Of a DNA stretch of 64,000 nucleotides, positions 37,376-51,063 are shown piece after piece; within the stretch, counting starts at the first letter, position 1; the number at the start of each line of letters is the position of its first letter. Source of the stretch: Candidatus Sulfurimonas baltica (GTDB taxonomy: Bacteria > Campylobacterota > Campylobacteria > Campylobacterales > Sulfurimonadaceae); assembly GCF_015265455.1 (NCBI RefSeq), contig NZ_CP054492.1, forward strand, positions 1,736,001 to 1,800,000, read 5' to 3'. The notes beneath the pieces were generated by a model that ran no database searches, was not told where the DNA came from, and saw only the letters and a program-made list of their open reading frames with translations. The translations under genes were made by a program, and so were the position numbers.

Positions 37376-37446
37376 TTCTTAAAGACATTTTAAAAATGCA
37401 GATTTAAGAAAATGTCAACGTAGTAATTTAAAGAACAAGGAATAGC

Positions 37447-38307
37447 ATGCAAGAGTTTATGGATATATATAAAAACAACATCAAGGATATAGAAAATTTT
37501 TTAGTAGAAACTATTTTCAATCTTGGAAATCTAAGTGAGAGAGAAAACAAAAAGTTTATCAATGTTTTTAAAGTTTTCCCATCTTTGGAGTTAATGTATG
37601 TTTGCGATGAAGAGAGTATGCTTCAGCTGTCCCAAAATATATATAGAAATAAAACAAGCGATATACCAATAGGCAGAGATAGAAACTATCTGCTTGAAAA
37701 AGTGCAGTTTGACTCTACTAACATTGCAATATCTAAAGCGTATATAAGCAGTGCTACAGGTGAGACTTGTATTACGGTAGCTAAAAAAGAGAATGGCAAA
37801 ATATATTTTTTAGATTTTAACATCTCCGCCCTGCTTAAAAGACTTGGTTTGATTGAAATTCACAATGGCTTTAACCTTGTAAGTAAAAGTTTTTACTTCA
37901 TTACTGCAAGTATTATGATGGTTTTAGCACTCTTTACGATTGGTTATGCGATGTATGAATTTATAAATTCACTTCTTTTTAAAGAGGGCTTGACAATAGA
38001 GTTGATTTTTAAACCTGTTATTGCACTTACTCTTGGATTGGCAATTTTTGATCTTGCAAAAACTGTTTTTGCACAAGAAGTGGTTTTTAAAAGCTACTCA
38101 AAAAACTCCAATGCTGAGTATAAGGTTTTGACAAAATTTTCCATTACTATTATTATAGCCATGCTTATAGAATCTCTTATGGTAGTGTTTAAAATTGCTA
38201 TAGATGATTACTCGCATATGGTTCATGCCTTTTACCTTATTGGCGGAGTCTCTGTCTTAATACTGGCATTGGGTTTATTTATATATTTTACAAAAAAGAA
38301 AATTTAA
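37447..38307 (+). CDS. Four-helix membrane protein with N-terminal sensor-like domain, unknown
   Basis: 286-residue protein. The first ~150 residues look like a soluble domain with alternating beta strands (FPSLELMYVCDEESML..., TCITVAKKENGKIYFLDFNIS) reminiscent of Cache/PAS-type sensor domains, although without a signal peptide. The rest has four hydrophobic helices (about 155-180, 190-215, 230-255, 262-283). No enzymatic motif is visible. It may be a membrane receptor. It is followed on the same strand, after a 128-base gap, by the 38436 gene, which has its own putative promoter. I do not recognise a named family. Confidence 0.7.
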   Translation: MQEFMDIYKNNIKDIENFLVETIFNLGNLSERENKKFINVFKVFPSLELMYVCDEESMLQLSQNIYRNKTSDIPIGRDRNYLLEKVQFDSTNIAISKAYISSATGETCITVAKKENGKIYFLDFNISALLKRLGLIEIHNGFNLVSKSFYFITASIMMVLALFTIGYAMYEFINSLLFKEGLTIELIFKPVIALTLGLAIFDLAKTVFAQEVVFKSYSKNSNAEYKVLTKFSITIIIAMLIESLMVVFKIAIDDYSHMVHAFYLIGGVSVLILALGLFIYFTKKKI

Positions 38308-38364
38308 CAGTACCACTTCACTTATAGAACACTCACCTTTGGCGTTTTATAAGGGTGGTTTTAT

Positions 38365-38370
38365 TATAAT
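38365..38370 (+). promoter_or_regulatory. Putative -10 element for the 38436-40841 pair
   Basis: TATAAT in TTATTATAATGACAC, 66 bases before the first gene of the module. Confidence 0.45.
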
Positions 38371-38435
38371 GACACTTATAAATTTCATACTCTCAACATG
38401 GATGAATTCATAAATCAATATTATAAAGTAGGCAA

Positions 38436-39749
38436 ATGAACTGGCTTAATTTTTTTGAACACAGCACTCAACATAGACACCCTTTTGGAAGAGGTATAAA
38501 TTCAAATCTGCATCCTGAAGAAGAAGAACTGTTTAACAAGTCTTATGAAGCATTTGAAAAAAAAGATATTATAAATGCATATAAGTACTTTTTTGAATCT
38601 CTTGAAAACTTCACAAACGATATCTCAAATGAAAATATAATAACTAAAATAGAAGATGATAAGTTAGAGTTTGAAATCTACCAAGGAAGTGCAAGAATCA
38701 TCGGCACAATAACCAATGAAAAGCTTTATGCAGAAGTGATTATGGTGAAAAGTGACAAAGCAAATGTTGCCCTAAAAAGAAAAATACTTGAGAGAAACTA
38801 TCAATTTACCTATGCTAGCTACTTTACTGACGAAGAGTATATAAAACTAAAACTTTTCCACGATAACATAACCATGAGTCCTCAAAAAATATTTTTCCCT
38901 TTAAGAGAGTTAGCTCTAAATGCCGACTTTGACAAAGAATATATCAGACACGAATTTCCAGATATGGAGCTCGAAGATATAGCACATTTAAAAGAGCTGA
39001 GCGAAGATGAAATAAAAATTAAATATGATTTTTTAAAAGAGTGGATAGAAGAACTAGATAAAAAAGTTAAAACACTTCCATCAAATGACAATACAGGTAT
39101 GCAGTCGTTTATATATTTAACTGCCCTTTTTAAAATCGATTATCTTCTTGTACCAAAATATAATATCTATCAAAACATAACTAAAAAAGTACAAGAGTAC
39201 TTTGGTGAGCAAAATACTACTCCCGAATCTAGAAATGATGAGTTAAAACAGTATTTGGAAGTACTTCAAGAGACAAGTATTGAAGAGTTTAGTAAGAATT
39301 TTTATAATGCTAGATATACCTTCAACCCAACGGAGAGAGCATCAAATGAAGAGATTAACAACTTCATAAATGAATCACTCATAAAAATAAGATGGTATAA
39401 AAACAATCGATATAGACAAATAATTCCTACTATTTACAGATATATAGCATTTTATATTCTTTACAACTATGGTATTCACCCAGTTATAAAAGAGCTACTT
39501 CATACACTTATTGCTATCCAATATCCTAAGTTTTTCAAAGCACTTGGTTATGCTACACTATATGATGAAGAGGATAAATCATTTTCTAAAAGGGCTATTA
39601 TTTCAAAAATCGAGGATGCAATTGCCCCTTATCAGAACCAATTTAAACTGTTACAACCTTTTGGCAATAAACTTAACTTCAATTCTATGAATGAATTTAA
39701 CAATAGTTTCTACCTTCAACTACAAAATTTAAACTTTGAGGAGATATAA
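38436..39749 (+). CDS. Unknown protein with YbjN/chaperone-like N-terminal segment, partner of a protease gene
   Basis: 437 residues, no signal peptide or membrane helix. Residues about 25-165 have an alternating pattern (YKYFFESLENF, LEFEIYQGSARIIGTITN, YAEVIMVKSDKANVALKRKILE, YIKLKLFHDNITMSPQKIFFPLRELALNADF) that resembles YbjN/type III secretion chaperone-like folds; the remainder is helical and unfamiliar. The stop is three bases before the start of the trypsin-like protease gene, so the two are almost certainly one operon. No function can be stated. Resemblance is by eye only. Confidence 0.6.
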   Translation: MNWLNFFEHSTQHRHPFGRGINSNLHPEEEELFNKSYEAFEKKDIINAYKYFFESLENFTNDISNENIITKIEDDKLEFEIYQGSARIIGTITNEKLYAEVIMVKSDKANVALKRKILERNYQFTYASYFTDEEYIKLKLFHDNITMSPQKIFFPLRELALNADFDKEYIRHEFPDMELEDIAHLKELSEDEIKIKYDFLKEWIEELDKKVKTLPSNDNTGMQSFIYLTALFKIDYLLVPKYNIYQNITKKVQEYFGEQNTTPESRNDELKQYLEVLQETSIEEFSKNFYNARYTFNPTERASNEEINNFINESLIKIRWYKNNRYRQIIPTIYRYIAFYILYNYGIHPVIKELLHTLIAIQYPKFFKALGYATLYDEEDKSFSKRAIISKIEDAIAPYQNQFKLLQPFGNKLNFNSMNEFNNSFYLQLQNLNFEEI

Positions 39750-39752
39750 ATT

Positions 39753-40841
39753 ATGAATACTCAATTAATCCTCGAAACATATATTGAAAATATCATACAG
39801 ATTATGACGCCTTATGGAACCGGTACCGGTTTTATTATAGATGATTTAATCATAACTAACTCACATGTAGTCTCTGGACTAAAAGAGGTCGTAATAAGTT
39901 CTAAAAAGGTTCAAAGGACTATCGCTAAAGTTGTTTATGATGATCCATACTATGATTTAGCATTTATCAGCTTTAACTTTGAATCACCAAAAAATCCTTT
40001 GAAACTTACAACAAAAATAGTGGAAAATGGAGATAGCACTATAGCTATCGGTCACCCATACGGACTAAACTACACTGCTACCGAAGGTATAGTCTCTAGG
40101 GCATCAAGGCTTCAAGGTGATTTAGAGTATATACAGATTGATGCAGCTATAAACCCTGGAAACAGCGGTGGCCCTCTCCTTGATGCCGATGGAGATGTTA
40201 TAGGTGTAAATACTTTTATAATTCAAAATGCGAATAATTTAGGTTTTTCACTCCCCTATTTTTATGTTAAAGAAGCACTTGAAAATTTCAAAAAATTGAA
40301 CAAAGAAAATATTATTAAATGTCCATCATGTAAAAATCTCACTAATGAAGAGGATATTGTCAATGACTATTGCCCCGTTTGCGGAGTTAAACTTCAAGTA
40401 GCAAAACAACGAAGAAAAGGCTATATTCCAACAGGTGCCACAAAAATGATGGAAGATATACTTGCCTCATTAAATATAAATGTCACTTTAGCAAGAAGAA
40501 GTCAGGCATCTTGGAGAATTGATAGCGGAACCGCAAGGGTAGAGATAAGCTATTATGAGAATGGTATTATTATAGGCGAAACAAAACTATGTGCTATTCC
40601 AAATAAAAATATAGATGAAATATATGATTATTTGCTTAATGAAAATCAAAAACTCTCATATCTGCGATTTTCTATAAACGAGAACAGCATATATCTATCA
40701 TACCTTATTATAGACTCATCCTTAACTCTAAAAGAAGGGAAAGTAGCGCTTGAAAGGTTATTAGAATACTCAAATAAATATGATGATATTTTAATAAACA
40801 AATATGGCGCCGTGCAACAAAAAAGGGATGAAGAGGATTAA
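39753..40841 (+). CDS. Cytosolic trypsin-like (S1C) protease with zinc ribbon and YbjN-like C-terminus
   Basis: 362 residues in three parts. Residues 1-175 are a DegP/HtrA-type S1 domain with an intact triad: His38 in TNSHVV, Asp68 in YDLAF, Ser138 in NPGNSGGPLL. A zinc ribbon follows (CPSC at 190-193, CPVC at 207-210). The C-terminal ~135 residues match the YbjN-like pattern (WRIDSGTARVEISYYENG, LRFSINENSIYLSYLIIDSSL, LERLLEYSNKYDDILINKYG). Unlike HtrA it has no signal peptide and no PDZ domain, so it should work in the cytoplasm. Substrate and trigger are unknown. Confidence 0.82.
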   Translation: MNTQLILETYIENIIQIMTPYGTGTGFIIDDLIITNSHVVSGLKEVVISSKKVQRTIAKVVYDDPYYDLAFISFNFESPKNPLKLTTKIVENGDSTIAIGHPYGLNYTATEGIVSRASRLQGDLEYIQIDAAINPGNSGGPLLDADGDVIGVNTFIIQNANNLGFSLPYFYVKEALENFKKLNKENIIKCPSCKNLTNEEDIVNDYCPVCGVKLQVAKQRRKGYIPTGATKMMEDILASLNINVTLARRSQASWRIDSGTARVEISYYENGIIIGETKLCAIPNKNIDEIYDYLLNENQKLSYLRFSINENSIYLSYLIIDSSLTLKEGKVALERLLEYSNKYDDILINKYGAVQQKRDEED

Positions 40842-40852
40842 AAAGATTACTC

Positions 40853-41737
40853 TTAGTGGTTATGCCCCTCTTCTGCGTGGTTGTGGTCTTGATTTATTTT
40901 ACAATAGATTGCACCAAGAGAAGACTGTGCCATTATATCCCCCTTGTCAGCAGCTTTTTTAACCCAGTATTGTGCTTTTTCTTTATCTACAGGCATCCCA
41001 ACCCCATCATAGTACATCAATCCTAGCCTGTGCTCAGATCTCGTATATCCTTGCATTGCAGATTTTTCATACCAATAAAATGCTTTTTTAAAATCTCCAG
41101 ATGCGCCTTTGCCGCTCTCATACATACTAGCTAAAAAAGATTGTGCTCCGGCATCGCCTGAATCAGCTGCTTTTTTGTACCAATAAAATGACTTTTCTAA
41201 GTTCTTGTCAACCCCTTCACCTTTTTCATACTTCATTGCCAAAAGAAACTGTGCTCCTAAATTACCACTATTTGCAGCTTTTTCATACCAGAGCAAAGCT
41301 TCACCTTGATTTTTTTCTACTCCATCTCCAGAATCATACATTGACGCAAGTAGCATTTGTGCTTTTGCACTTCCATGAATTGCTGATTTTTTATACCACT
41401 CAAAGGCTTTGGCTTTATCTAACTTAGCCCCTTCACCTTTGTAGTAAGCATTACCAAGTTTATACTCCGCACGCAAAAAACCGCCCTCTGCTGCTCTATG
41501 CCAAAAAAGAACTGCTTTTTGCTTGTCTTGATTTGTACCTTTGCCGGCATAATACATGTTAGCAAGCATATAAAGAGCTCTTTCATCACCATTGGTTGCA
41601 AATGGCTCAAGCATAGTAAACGCACCTGCATAATCTTTATTAATATACGCTCTTGCACCTTTTTCTATATCTGATGCTATTAAATTAAATGTTATTGCAA
41701 ATAATATTATCACTAATTTTAAATTCAAAAAATTCAT
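40853..41737 (-). CDS. Secreted Sel1-repeat (SLR) protein with His-rich tail
   Basis: 294 residues: signal peptide (about 1-22), then six to seven consecutive 36-residue Sel1 repeats of the form AQxxLAxMYxxGxGVxKxxxKAxxWYxKAAxxG, spanning almost the whole mature protein. The final ten residues, HNHAEEGHNH, are histidine-rich and may bind metal. SLR proteins act as helical scaffolds, and some Helicobacter homologues (Hcp family) are secreted cysteine-rich proteins; this one lacks the paired cysteines of that group. Divergent from the M3 peptidase gene. Confidence 0.87.
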   Translation of the reverse strand: MNFLNLKLVIILFAITFNLIASDIEKGARAYINKDYAGAFTMLEPFATNGDERALYMLANMYYAGKGTNQDKQKAVLFWHRAAEGGFLRAEYKLGNAYYKGEGAKLDKAKAFEWYKKSAIHGSAKAQMLLASMYDSGDGVEKNQGEALLWYEKAANSGNLGAQFLLAMKYEKGEGVDKNLEKSFYWYKKAADSGDAGAQSFLASMYESGKGASGDFKKAFYWYEKSAMQGYTRSEHRLGLMYYDGVGMPVDKEKAQYWVKKAADKGDIMAQSSLGAIYCKINQDHNHAEEGHNH

Positions 41738-41838
41738 AAAAAACCCTCTTAACTTTATTTATAATAATTATATCACATTGAGATAAACATTCAGGACACT
41801 ATAATGCTCAAGCAAGTATTATACTACTTGAAAATATG

Positions 41839-41844
41839 TATAAT
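41839..41844 (+). promoter_or_regulatory. Putative -10 element for the M3 peptidase gene
   Basis: TATAAT preceded directly by TG, 24 bases before the M3 peptidase start, with AAGGA as ribosome-binding site. Confidence 0.45.
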
Positions 41845-41867
41845 ATTTAAAATAATCAAGGAAAAAA

Positions 41868-43817
41868 ATGTCAAACTTTGCGAGTGTTAAAGTCAATTTA
41901 AATGACTTTATAAGTGATTTAAATAAAAAAATAAAAGCTAATAATCTACATGTAGAAAAACTTCTAAAAATAAAACAAAAAACATATACAAACTTTGTAA
42001 AACCATTGCAAATGATGGAAGAGTATCTAGAACAATTCTTTACTCCTCTGTCTCATATAAATTCAGTAAATAATTCTGATAAAACACAAGATATATATGC
42101 AGATTCTTTGCCAATTATCACAGAGTACTCAACAAAATTATCTCAAAACATAGATATATACAAGGCATATAAAGAGATTGAAAAAAATGAAAAAGAGACA
42201 CTAAACTATGAGCAAAAAAGGGTTATAGAACTTAATATTTTGAACTTTGAACTCAGTGGTGCACACCTGGATGAAAAAACCAAAGAGAGGCTTCAGGAGA
42301 TACATATAAAAAAGAGTGAGCTCTCAAATAATTTTTCTCAAAATCTTTTAAACGCCACCAATGCCTATAAATACATAATTACAGACGAAAAAGACATAGA
42401 AGGATTACCACAAAGCGACATAGAAAATGCAAAGTTTGAAGAGGATGGAAAAACAAAATATAAGTTTACACTTCAAATGCCATCATATATTGCCTATATG
42501 ACATATGGTAAAAATGCAAAAATAAGAGAAGAACTATATAAAGCTTATGTAACAAGATCGCCGGAAAATGCAATAATTATTGATGAACTTCTAAGTCTAA
42601 AAAATGAGATGAGCAATCTTTTAGGCTTTGATAACTATGCCTCTTACTCCTTGGCTAGCAAAATGGCAAAAAATGAAAAGAGTGTTGTTGATTTTCTCCA
42701 AACACTAATTATAAACTCAAAAGCTCAAGCACAAGAGGAGCTAAAAGAGCTTCAAAGTATCGCCAAAGAACCTCTTCAAAGTTTTGACACAGCTTATTAC
42801 AGTGAAATCCTAAAAAAAGAAAAATATGATTTAGATGAAGAGCTTTACCGTCCATATTTTGAGCAAAAAAGTGTAGTTAATGGTATGTTTGAATTCTTAA
42901 ACAGACTATTTGGAATTAAATTTGAAAAAGTGGATGAAGAGTTATGGGATAAAAAAGCATTCTCATACAATCTACATGTAGAAGATAAACTTGTTGCCAG
43001 ACTTTATTTAGATTTAGAAGCAAGAGAGAGCAAAAAAGGTGGCGCTTGGATGCATAATTTCCAAACACACTGCAAAGATGAAAATGGAGATGAGCAATTA
43101 GCCTCGGCATTCATTGTGTGCAATTTTCCGCCTTCTAAAGAAAAAAATCCTTCACTACTTAGACATGATGATGTAGTTACTCTATTTCATGAGATGGGTC
43201 ACGCAATTCATCATTTGTTGAGTAATGTAGACGAAAATGAGGTTAGCGGCGTCAATGGGGTTGAGTGGGATGCGGTTGAATTTCCATCACAGTTTTTAGA
43301 AAATTTTGCCTATGAGCCTCATGTTTTAAAACTATTTGCAATCCATCACGAAACTGGAGAAATTATTCCAGACGAAATGATCGATAAACTGGTTAGAAGT
43401 AAAAACTTTCTTTCTGCATCAGGTATGCTAAGACAGCTGGAATTTTCTATATTTGATTTTAAGCTTCACTCTAAAATCTATCAAGGTGATGAAGTTCAAA
43501 ATTTACTAGATAGTATCAGAGAAGACACAGCACTAATAAAAACGCCTAGTTACAATAAGTTCCAAAATGGTTTTTCACATATATTTGCAGGTGGATATGC
43601 AGCTGGCTACTACAGCTACAAATGGGCTGAAGTTTTAAGTGCGGATGCCTTTTTCAGTGTAGTTGATGAGGGTATAATTGACTCAAATACGGCAAAAAAA
43701 TATCTACATGTAGTACTTAACGGTGGTGGTGCAAAAAGTATGGGTGTACTCTTTAAAGAGCTTATGGGAAGAGAACCTAATCCAGACAATTTATTAAGAC
43801 TCAATGGCATTAAATAG
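41868..43817 (+). CDS. M3 family oligopeptidase (PrlC/OpdA-like)
   Basis: Cytoplasmic zinc metallopeptidase that cleaves short peptides. The 649-residue protein has the zinc-binding LFHEMGHAIHHLL (HExxH) near residue 440, the downstream third-ligand region with ESxxFPSQFLENFAY (VEFPSQFLENF), and the C-terminal GYAAGYYSYKWAEVLSADAFF signature of the thimet/OpdA group. No signal peptide. Its TAG stop shares one base with the GTG start of the following gene. The gene contains three of the six CTACATGTAG palindromes, each encoding Leu-His-Val. Confidence 0.93.
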   Translation: MSNFASVKVNLNDFISDLNKKIKANNLHVEKLLKIKQKTYTNFVKPLQMMEEYLEQFFTPLSHINSVNNSDKTQDIYADSLPIITEYSTKLSQNIDIYKAYKEIEKNEKETLNYEQKRVIELNILNFELSGAHLDEKTKERLQEIHIKKSELSNNFSQNLLNATNAYKYIITDEKDIEGLPQSDIENAKFEEDGKTKYKFTLQMPSYIAYMTYGKNAKIREELYKAYVTRSPENAIIIDELLSLKNEMSNLLGFDNYASYSLASKMAKNEKSVVDFLQTLIINSKAQAQEELKELQSIAKEPLQSFDTAYYSEILKKEKYDLDEELYRPYFEQKSVVNGMFEFLNRLFGIKFEKVDEELWDKKAFSYNLHVEDKLVARLYLDLEARESKKGGAWMHNFQTHCKDENGDEQLASAFIVCNFPPSKEKNPSLLRHDDVVTLFHEMGHAIHHLLSNVDENEVSGVNGVEWDAVEFPSQFLENFAYEPHVLKLFAIHHETGEIIPDEMIDKLVRSKNFLSASGMLRQLEFSIFDFKLHSKIYQGDEVQNLLDSIREDTALIKTPSYNKFQNGFSHIFAGGYAAGYYSYKWAEVLSADAFFSVVDEGIIDSNTAKKYLHVVLNGGGAKSMGVLFKELMGREPNPDNLLRLNGIK

Positions 43818-44821
43818 TGCGCATTGTTGCTCTTTTATTTTTATTTATTTCGTTGATATATGGAGAAACCACTTTGAAGATTGCAACTTATAATATTGAA
43901 AATCTTTTTGATTTAAAGAATGGTCAAAATAGATATGGGGAGTATATCCCAAATTCTAAATCAAACTGGAACTTAAAAAACTACAGAATAAAACTCCAAA
44001 ATATTGCAAGAGTCATAAAAGATATTGATGCTGATATAATTGCTCTACAAGAGGTAGGTTCACTTGAAGCACTAAAAGATTTAAGAACAACCCTTACTCA
44101 GGGCGGTTTGTATTACAAATACTATAAGATAGCAGATAAGAAAAATACAAATATAAAAGTAGCAATACTAAGTAAAATACCTATTTTATATTCCAAAGAA
44201 GTCAGTGTTACATCATCCTATATATATAGAAATATACTAGAGACAAAATTTAATATAAATGGCAAAGATTTGTATATATTTGTAAATCACTGGAAATCAA
44301 AAGCCGGACCAGAGAGCATGAGAATAGTCTCTGCAAAAGCTCTAAAAAAAAGGGTTGAAGAGATAGGGTATGAGAAAAATATTATCTTAGTCGGAGATTT
44401 CAATTCAGACTATGAAGAGTATATAAAATTTATAAAAAAAAGAGAACATAATGATACAAATGGGAAGACAGCTATTAATCATGTTTTAAAAAGTATAAAA
44501 CAAAATCAAAAAGCTTCTTATGTTAAATATATAAAAGATAATTTTTACAATCTTTGGTATGACGTGGAGGTGGCAGATAGGTATTCATACATATTTAGAG
44601 GTAAAAAAGAGGCGTTAGATAATATATTGATATCTCAATCACTCTTAAATAAAAAAGATATCTCATATATAAATAGCACTGCATCGAACTTTGATGCAAA
44701 ATATCTATTTAAAAAGAAAAATATTTATAGATGGCAACTCTCACGCGGCAATATACAAAAACACAAAGGTAAAGGCTACTCAGACCACTTAGCAGTTACA
44801 GCAAAGTTTTTTGTGAAGTGA
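43817..44821 (+). CDS. Secreted endonuclease/exonuclease/phosphatase family protein
   Basis: 334 residues, GTG start overlapping the M3 stop by one base. A signal peptide (MRIVALLFLFISLIYGE, about 16 residues) precedes an EEP-fold domain: LKIATYNIENLFD (Asn and Glu of the metal site), IIALQEVGS (Glu), VNHWKSKAG (His), ILVGDFNSD (Asp and Asn) and YSDHLAVTAKF (final Asp-His). All active-site residues of DNase I-like enzymes are present. Exported, so a periplasmic or extracellular DNase or phosphatase; substrate unknown. It ends inside the convergent ung gene (26-base overlap). Confidence 0.88.
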   Translation: MRIVALLFLFISLIYGETTLKIATYNIENLFDLKNGQNRYGEYIPNSKSNWNLKNYRIKLQNIARVIKDIDADIIALQEVGSLEALKDLRTTLTQGGLYYKYYKIADKKNTNIKVAILSKIPILYSKEVSVTSSYIYRNILETKFNINGKDLYIFVNHWKSKAGPESMRIVSAKALKKRVEEIGYEKNIILVGDFNSDYEEYIKFIKKREHNDTNGKTAINHVLKSIKQNQKASYVKYIKDNFYNLWYDVEVADRYSYIFRGKKEALDNILISQSLLNKKDISYINSTASNFDAKYLFKKKNIYRWQLSRGNIQKHKGKGYSDHLAVTAKFFVK

Positions 44822-45479
44822 GACACCAGTCAATCTCTTTTTTATTATGTTCTCTTAAATAGTTATTTGAGTGAGAGAATGGCTTAGAGCCAAAAAAACC
44901 TCTATATGAAGATAGCGGTGAAGGGTGCGGAGCTTTTAGTACACAGTGCTTCGTGGTGTCAATTATAGACTCTTTTTTTTGTGATGGGCCGCCCCATAAA
45001 ATAAAAACAATATTTTCATACTCAAATGACAACTTTTTAATTACACAGTCTGTAAATATTTCCCAGCCAATATTTTTATGAGAATTAGGTTTTGATTCTA
45101 CAACAGTAAGAACACTATTTATAAGGAGAACTCCCTCTTTTGCCCATTGAGTAAGATTCCCATTTGCAGGAATTGCACAGCCTATATCATCTACTAATTC
45201 TTTAAAAATATTATTAAGTGATGGAGGAATTTTACAACTATCACAAACTGAAAAAGCCAATCCATTTGCTTGATTTACTCCATGATATGGATCTTGACCC
45301 ATAATTACAACTTTTATTTTTTCCGGAGATACTAAATTAAAAGCTCTAAATATATTTCCATATTCCGGAAAGACTCTCTTAGTTTTATACTCTTGCTCAA
45401 CTAAACCTTGTAATTTTTTAAAATAAGGAAGCTGCATCTCATTTTGTAATAATAGTGACCATTCTTTGTTTAAAAGCAT
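44796..45479 (-). CDS. ung: Uracil-DNA glycosylase
   Basis: Removes uracil from DNA in base-excision repair. The 227-residue protein carries VIMGQDPYHGVNQANGLAFSV (catalytic Asp and water-activating loop), LLINSVLTVV, and APHPSPLSSYRGFFG (catalytic His and intercalation loop). Length is normal for family 1 UNG. The 3' end overlaps the convergent nuclease-like gene by 26 bases. Confidence 0.96.
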   Translation of the reverse strand: MLLNKEWSLLLQNEMQLPYFKKLQGLVEQEYKTKRVFPEYGNIFRAFNLVSPEKIKVVIMGQDPYHGVNQANGLAFSVCDSCKIPPSLNNIFKELVDDIGCAIPANGNLTQWAKEGVLLINSVLTVVESKPNSHKNIGWEIFTDCVIKKLSFEYENIVFILWGGPSQKKESIIDTTKHCVLKAPHPSPLSSYRGFFGSKPFSHSNNYLREHNKKEIDWCLTSQKTLL

Positions 45480-45576
45480 AAAAAACCTAAGTGATTAAAT
45501 TGAAAAAATTATATAAAAAATTTGATTTGATTGAGATAAATTTGATTATTTGTAAAGATAAGAAGTAAATTGATCA

Positions 45577-45692
45577 ACTAGGCAGCGACCTACATTTCCA
45601 CACCTGAAAGATGCAGTATTATCAGCGATGAGAGGCTTAGCTTCTGGGTTCGGAATGGAGCCAGGCGTTTCCCTCTCTCTATAGCCACCTAG
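45577..45692 (-). rRNA. rrf: 5S ribosomal RNA
   Basis: About 116 bases; minus strand starts CTAGGTGGCTATAGAGAG and contains the conserved CGCCTGGCTCCATTCCGAACC segment and the end GGTCGCTGCCTAG that pairs with the start. Ends are approximate. Confidence 0.93.
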
Positions 45693-45848
45693 ACAATCAA
45701 GTGTAAAGACATCTAGATGTTCTTACATTTGACTGCTAGAGTCAATTAAAGTGAGTGTTTATACTATTTCTAGTATAGATTATTGTAAAGTCAACATTTT
45801 GCTAAATAACTGTATCAGTGCACGGTTCATTAAATAGTGTGTTTACAC

Positions 45849-45866
45849 TAAGTAAGGTAGTGAACG
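45849..45866. repeat. 23S trailer arm of the processing stem
   Basis: TAAGTAAGGTAGTGAACG on the plus strand is the exact reverse complement of 48795-48812, on the other side of the 23S gene, so the primary transcript can form an 18-bp stem that brackets 23S rRNA. Confidence 0.75.
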
Positions 45867-45895
45867 AAGTTGTGTTCTATTCAAAGAACTGTAAA

Positions 45896-48785
<2,890 letters not shown>

Positions 48786-48794
48786 TCTAATTTG

Positions 48795-48812
48795 CGTTCA
48801 CTACCTTACTTA
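48795..48812. repeat. 23S leader arm of the processing stem
   Basis: CGTTCACTACCTTACTTA, exact complement of 45849-45866. Ten bases outside the 23S 5' end. Confidence 0.75.
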
Positions 48813-49007
48813 ATGTATCTCTACTTAAAGCAAGTCAGTGTACTGTTGATTGTAGTTATTTAGTTAATATAATTAATAATTGAATAAATTCTTTTATCTT
48901 TTATATATGTTGACTTTGACAATAATAATTTAATGAACGATAGACTTTGAAGTCTAATAGAAAAACTAATGTTAGTTCTTTTATTAAACTTGAAAATTTG
49001 TTTTGAA

Positions 49008-49084
49008 TGGTGGGCCTACCTGGACTTGAACCAGGGACCTCACCCTTATCAGGGGTGCACTCTAACCAGCTGAGCTATAGGCCC
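49008..49084 (-). tRNA. tRNA-Ile (anticodon GAT)
   Basis: 77 bases including encoded CCA. Acceptor GGGCCTA pairs with TAGGCCC, the anticodon arm reads CACCCCTGATAAGGGTG, and the T arm reads CCTGGTTCAAGTCCAGG. Located in the 16S-23S spacer. No tRNA-Ala is present in this spacer. Confidence 0.97.
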
Positions 49085-49109
49085 TAAAGTGTGTTACAAA
49101 ATTCAAATG

Positions 49110-49160
49110 AACTCAAATCACTGAAAACTAAGCAAGCAAACAAACTAATAACTAATATTA
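49110..49160. repeat. 16S trailer arm of the processing stem
   Basis: This plus-strand stretch includes TGAAAACTAAGCAAGC and AATAACTAATA. Its complement recurs upstream of 16S (50941-50995), so leader and trailer of the precursor can pair over about 45 bases with a few mismatches. Confidence 0.75.
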
Positions 49161-49217
49161 TCTCTCGTGAGATTTTCTTTGTATGTCAATTCAAATGAAT
49201 GATTGACTTTACTCTAG

Positions 49218-50731
<1,514 letters not shown>

Positions 50732-50940
50732 ATTAATTATGTAAAGAACACATTGCTGTGCATTACTGATCATTGCCCAAGATTATTAAATCATTGGCTT
50801 TGTTGCCACTCGCTATAAATAGCTAGTGGACTTTTTGTATAGTATCTATTTCTATTGGGTATCTATATTGCTATAGACCAAACAGAATAGACGGTTGTTG
50901 TTATATTAGTTATTTCTAAGTAAACTTATAGTGACTAACT

Positions 50941-50995
50941 AAACTATATTAGTTATTTCGTCTGTTTACTTGCTTAGTTTTCAATGATCTCAAAC
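50941..50995. repeat. 16S leader arm of the processing stem
   Basis: Contains TTGCTTAGTTTTCA and TATTAGTTATT, complementary to 49110-49160. Positioned about 210 bases before the 16S 5' end on the transcript. Confidence 0.75.
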
Positions 50996-51063
50996 ATATT
51001 CAAAAGCTTCTACTCGAAGTCTCTCTAGGCCTTAACTTAAGGTCTCTGTGTTTGTGGATGGGA

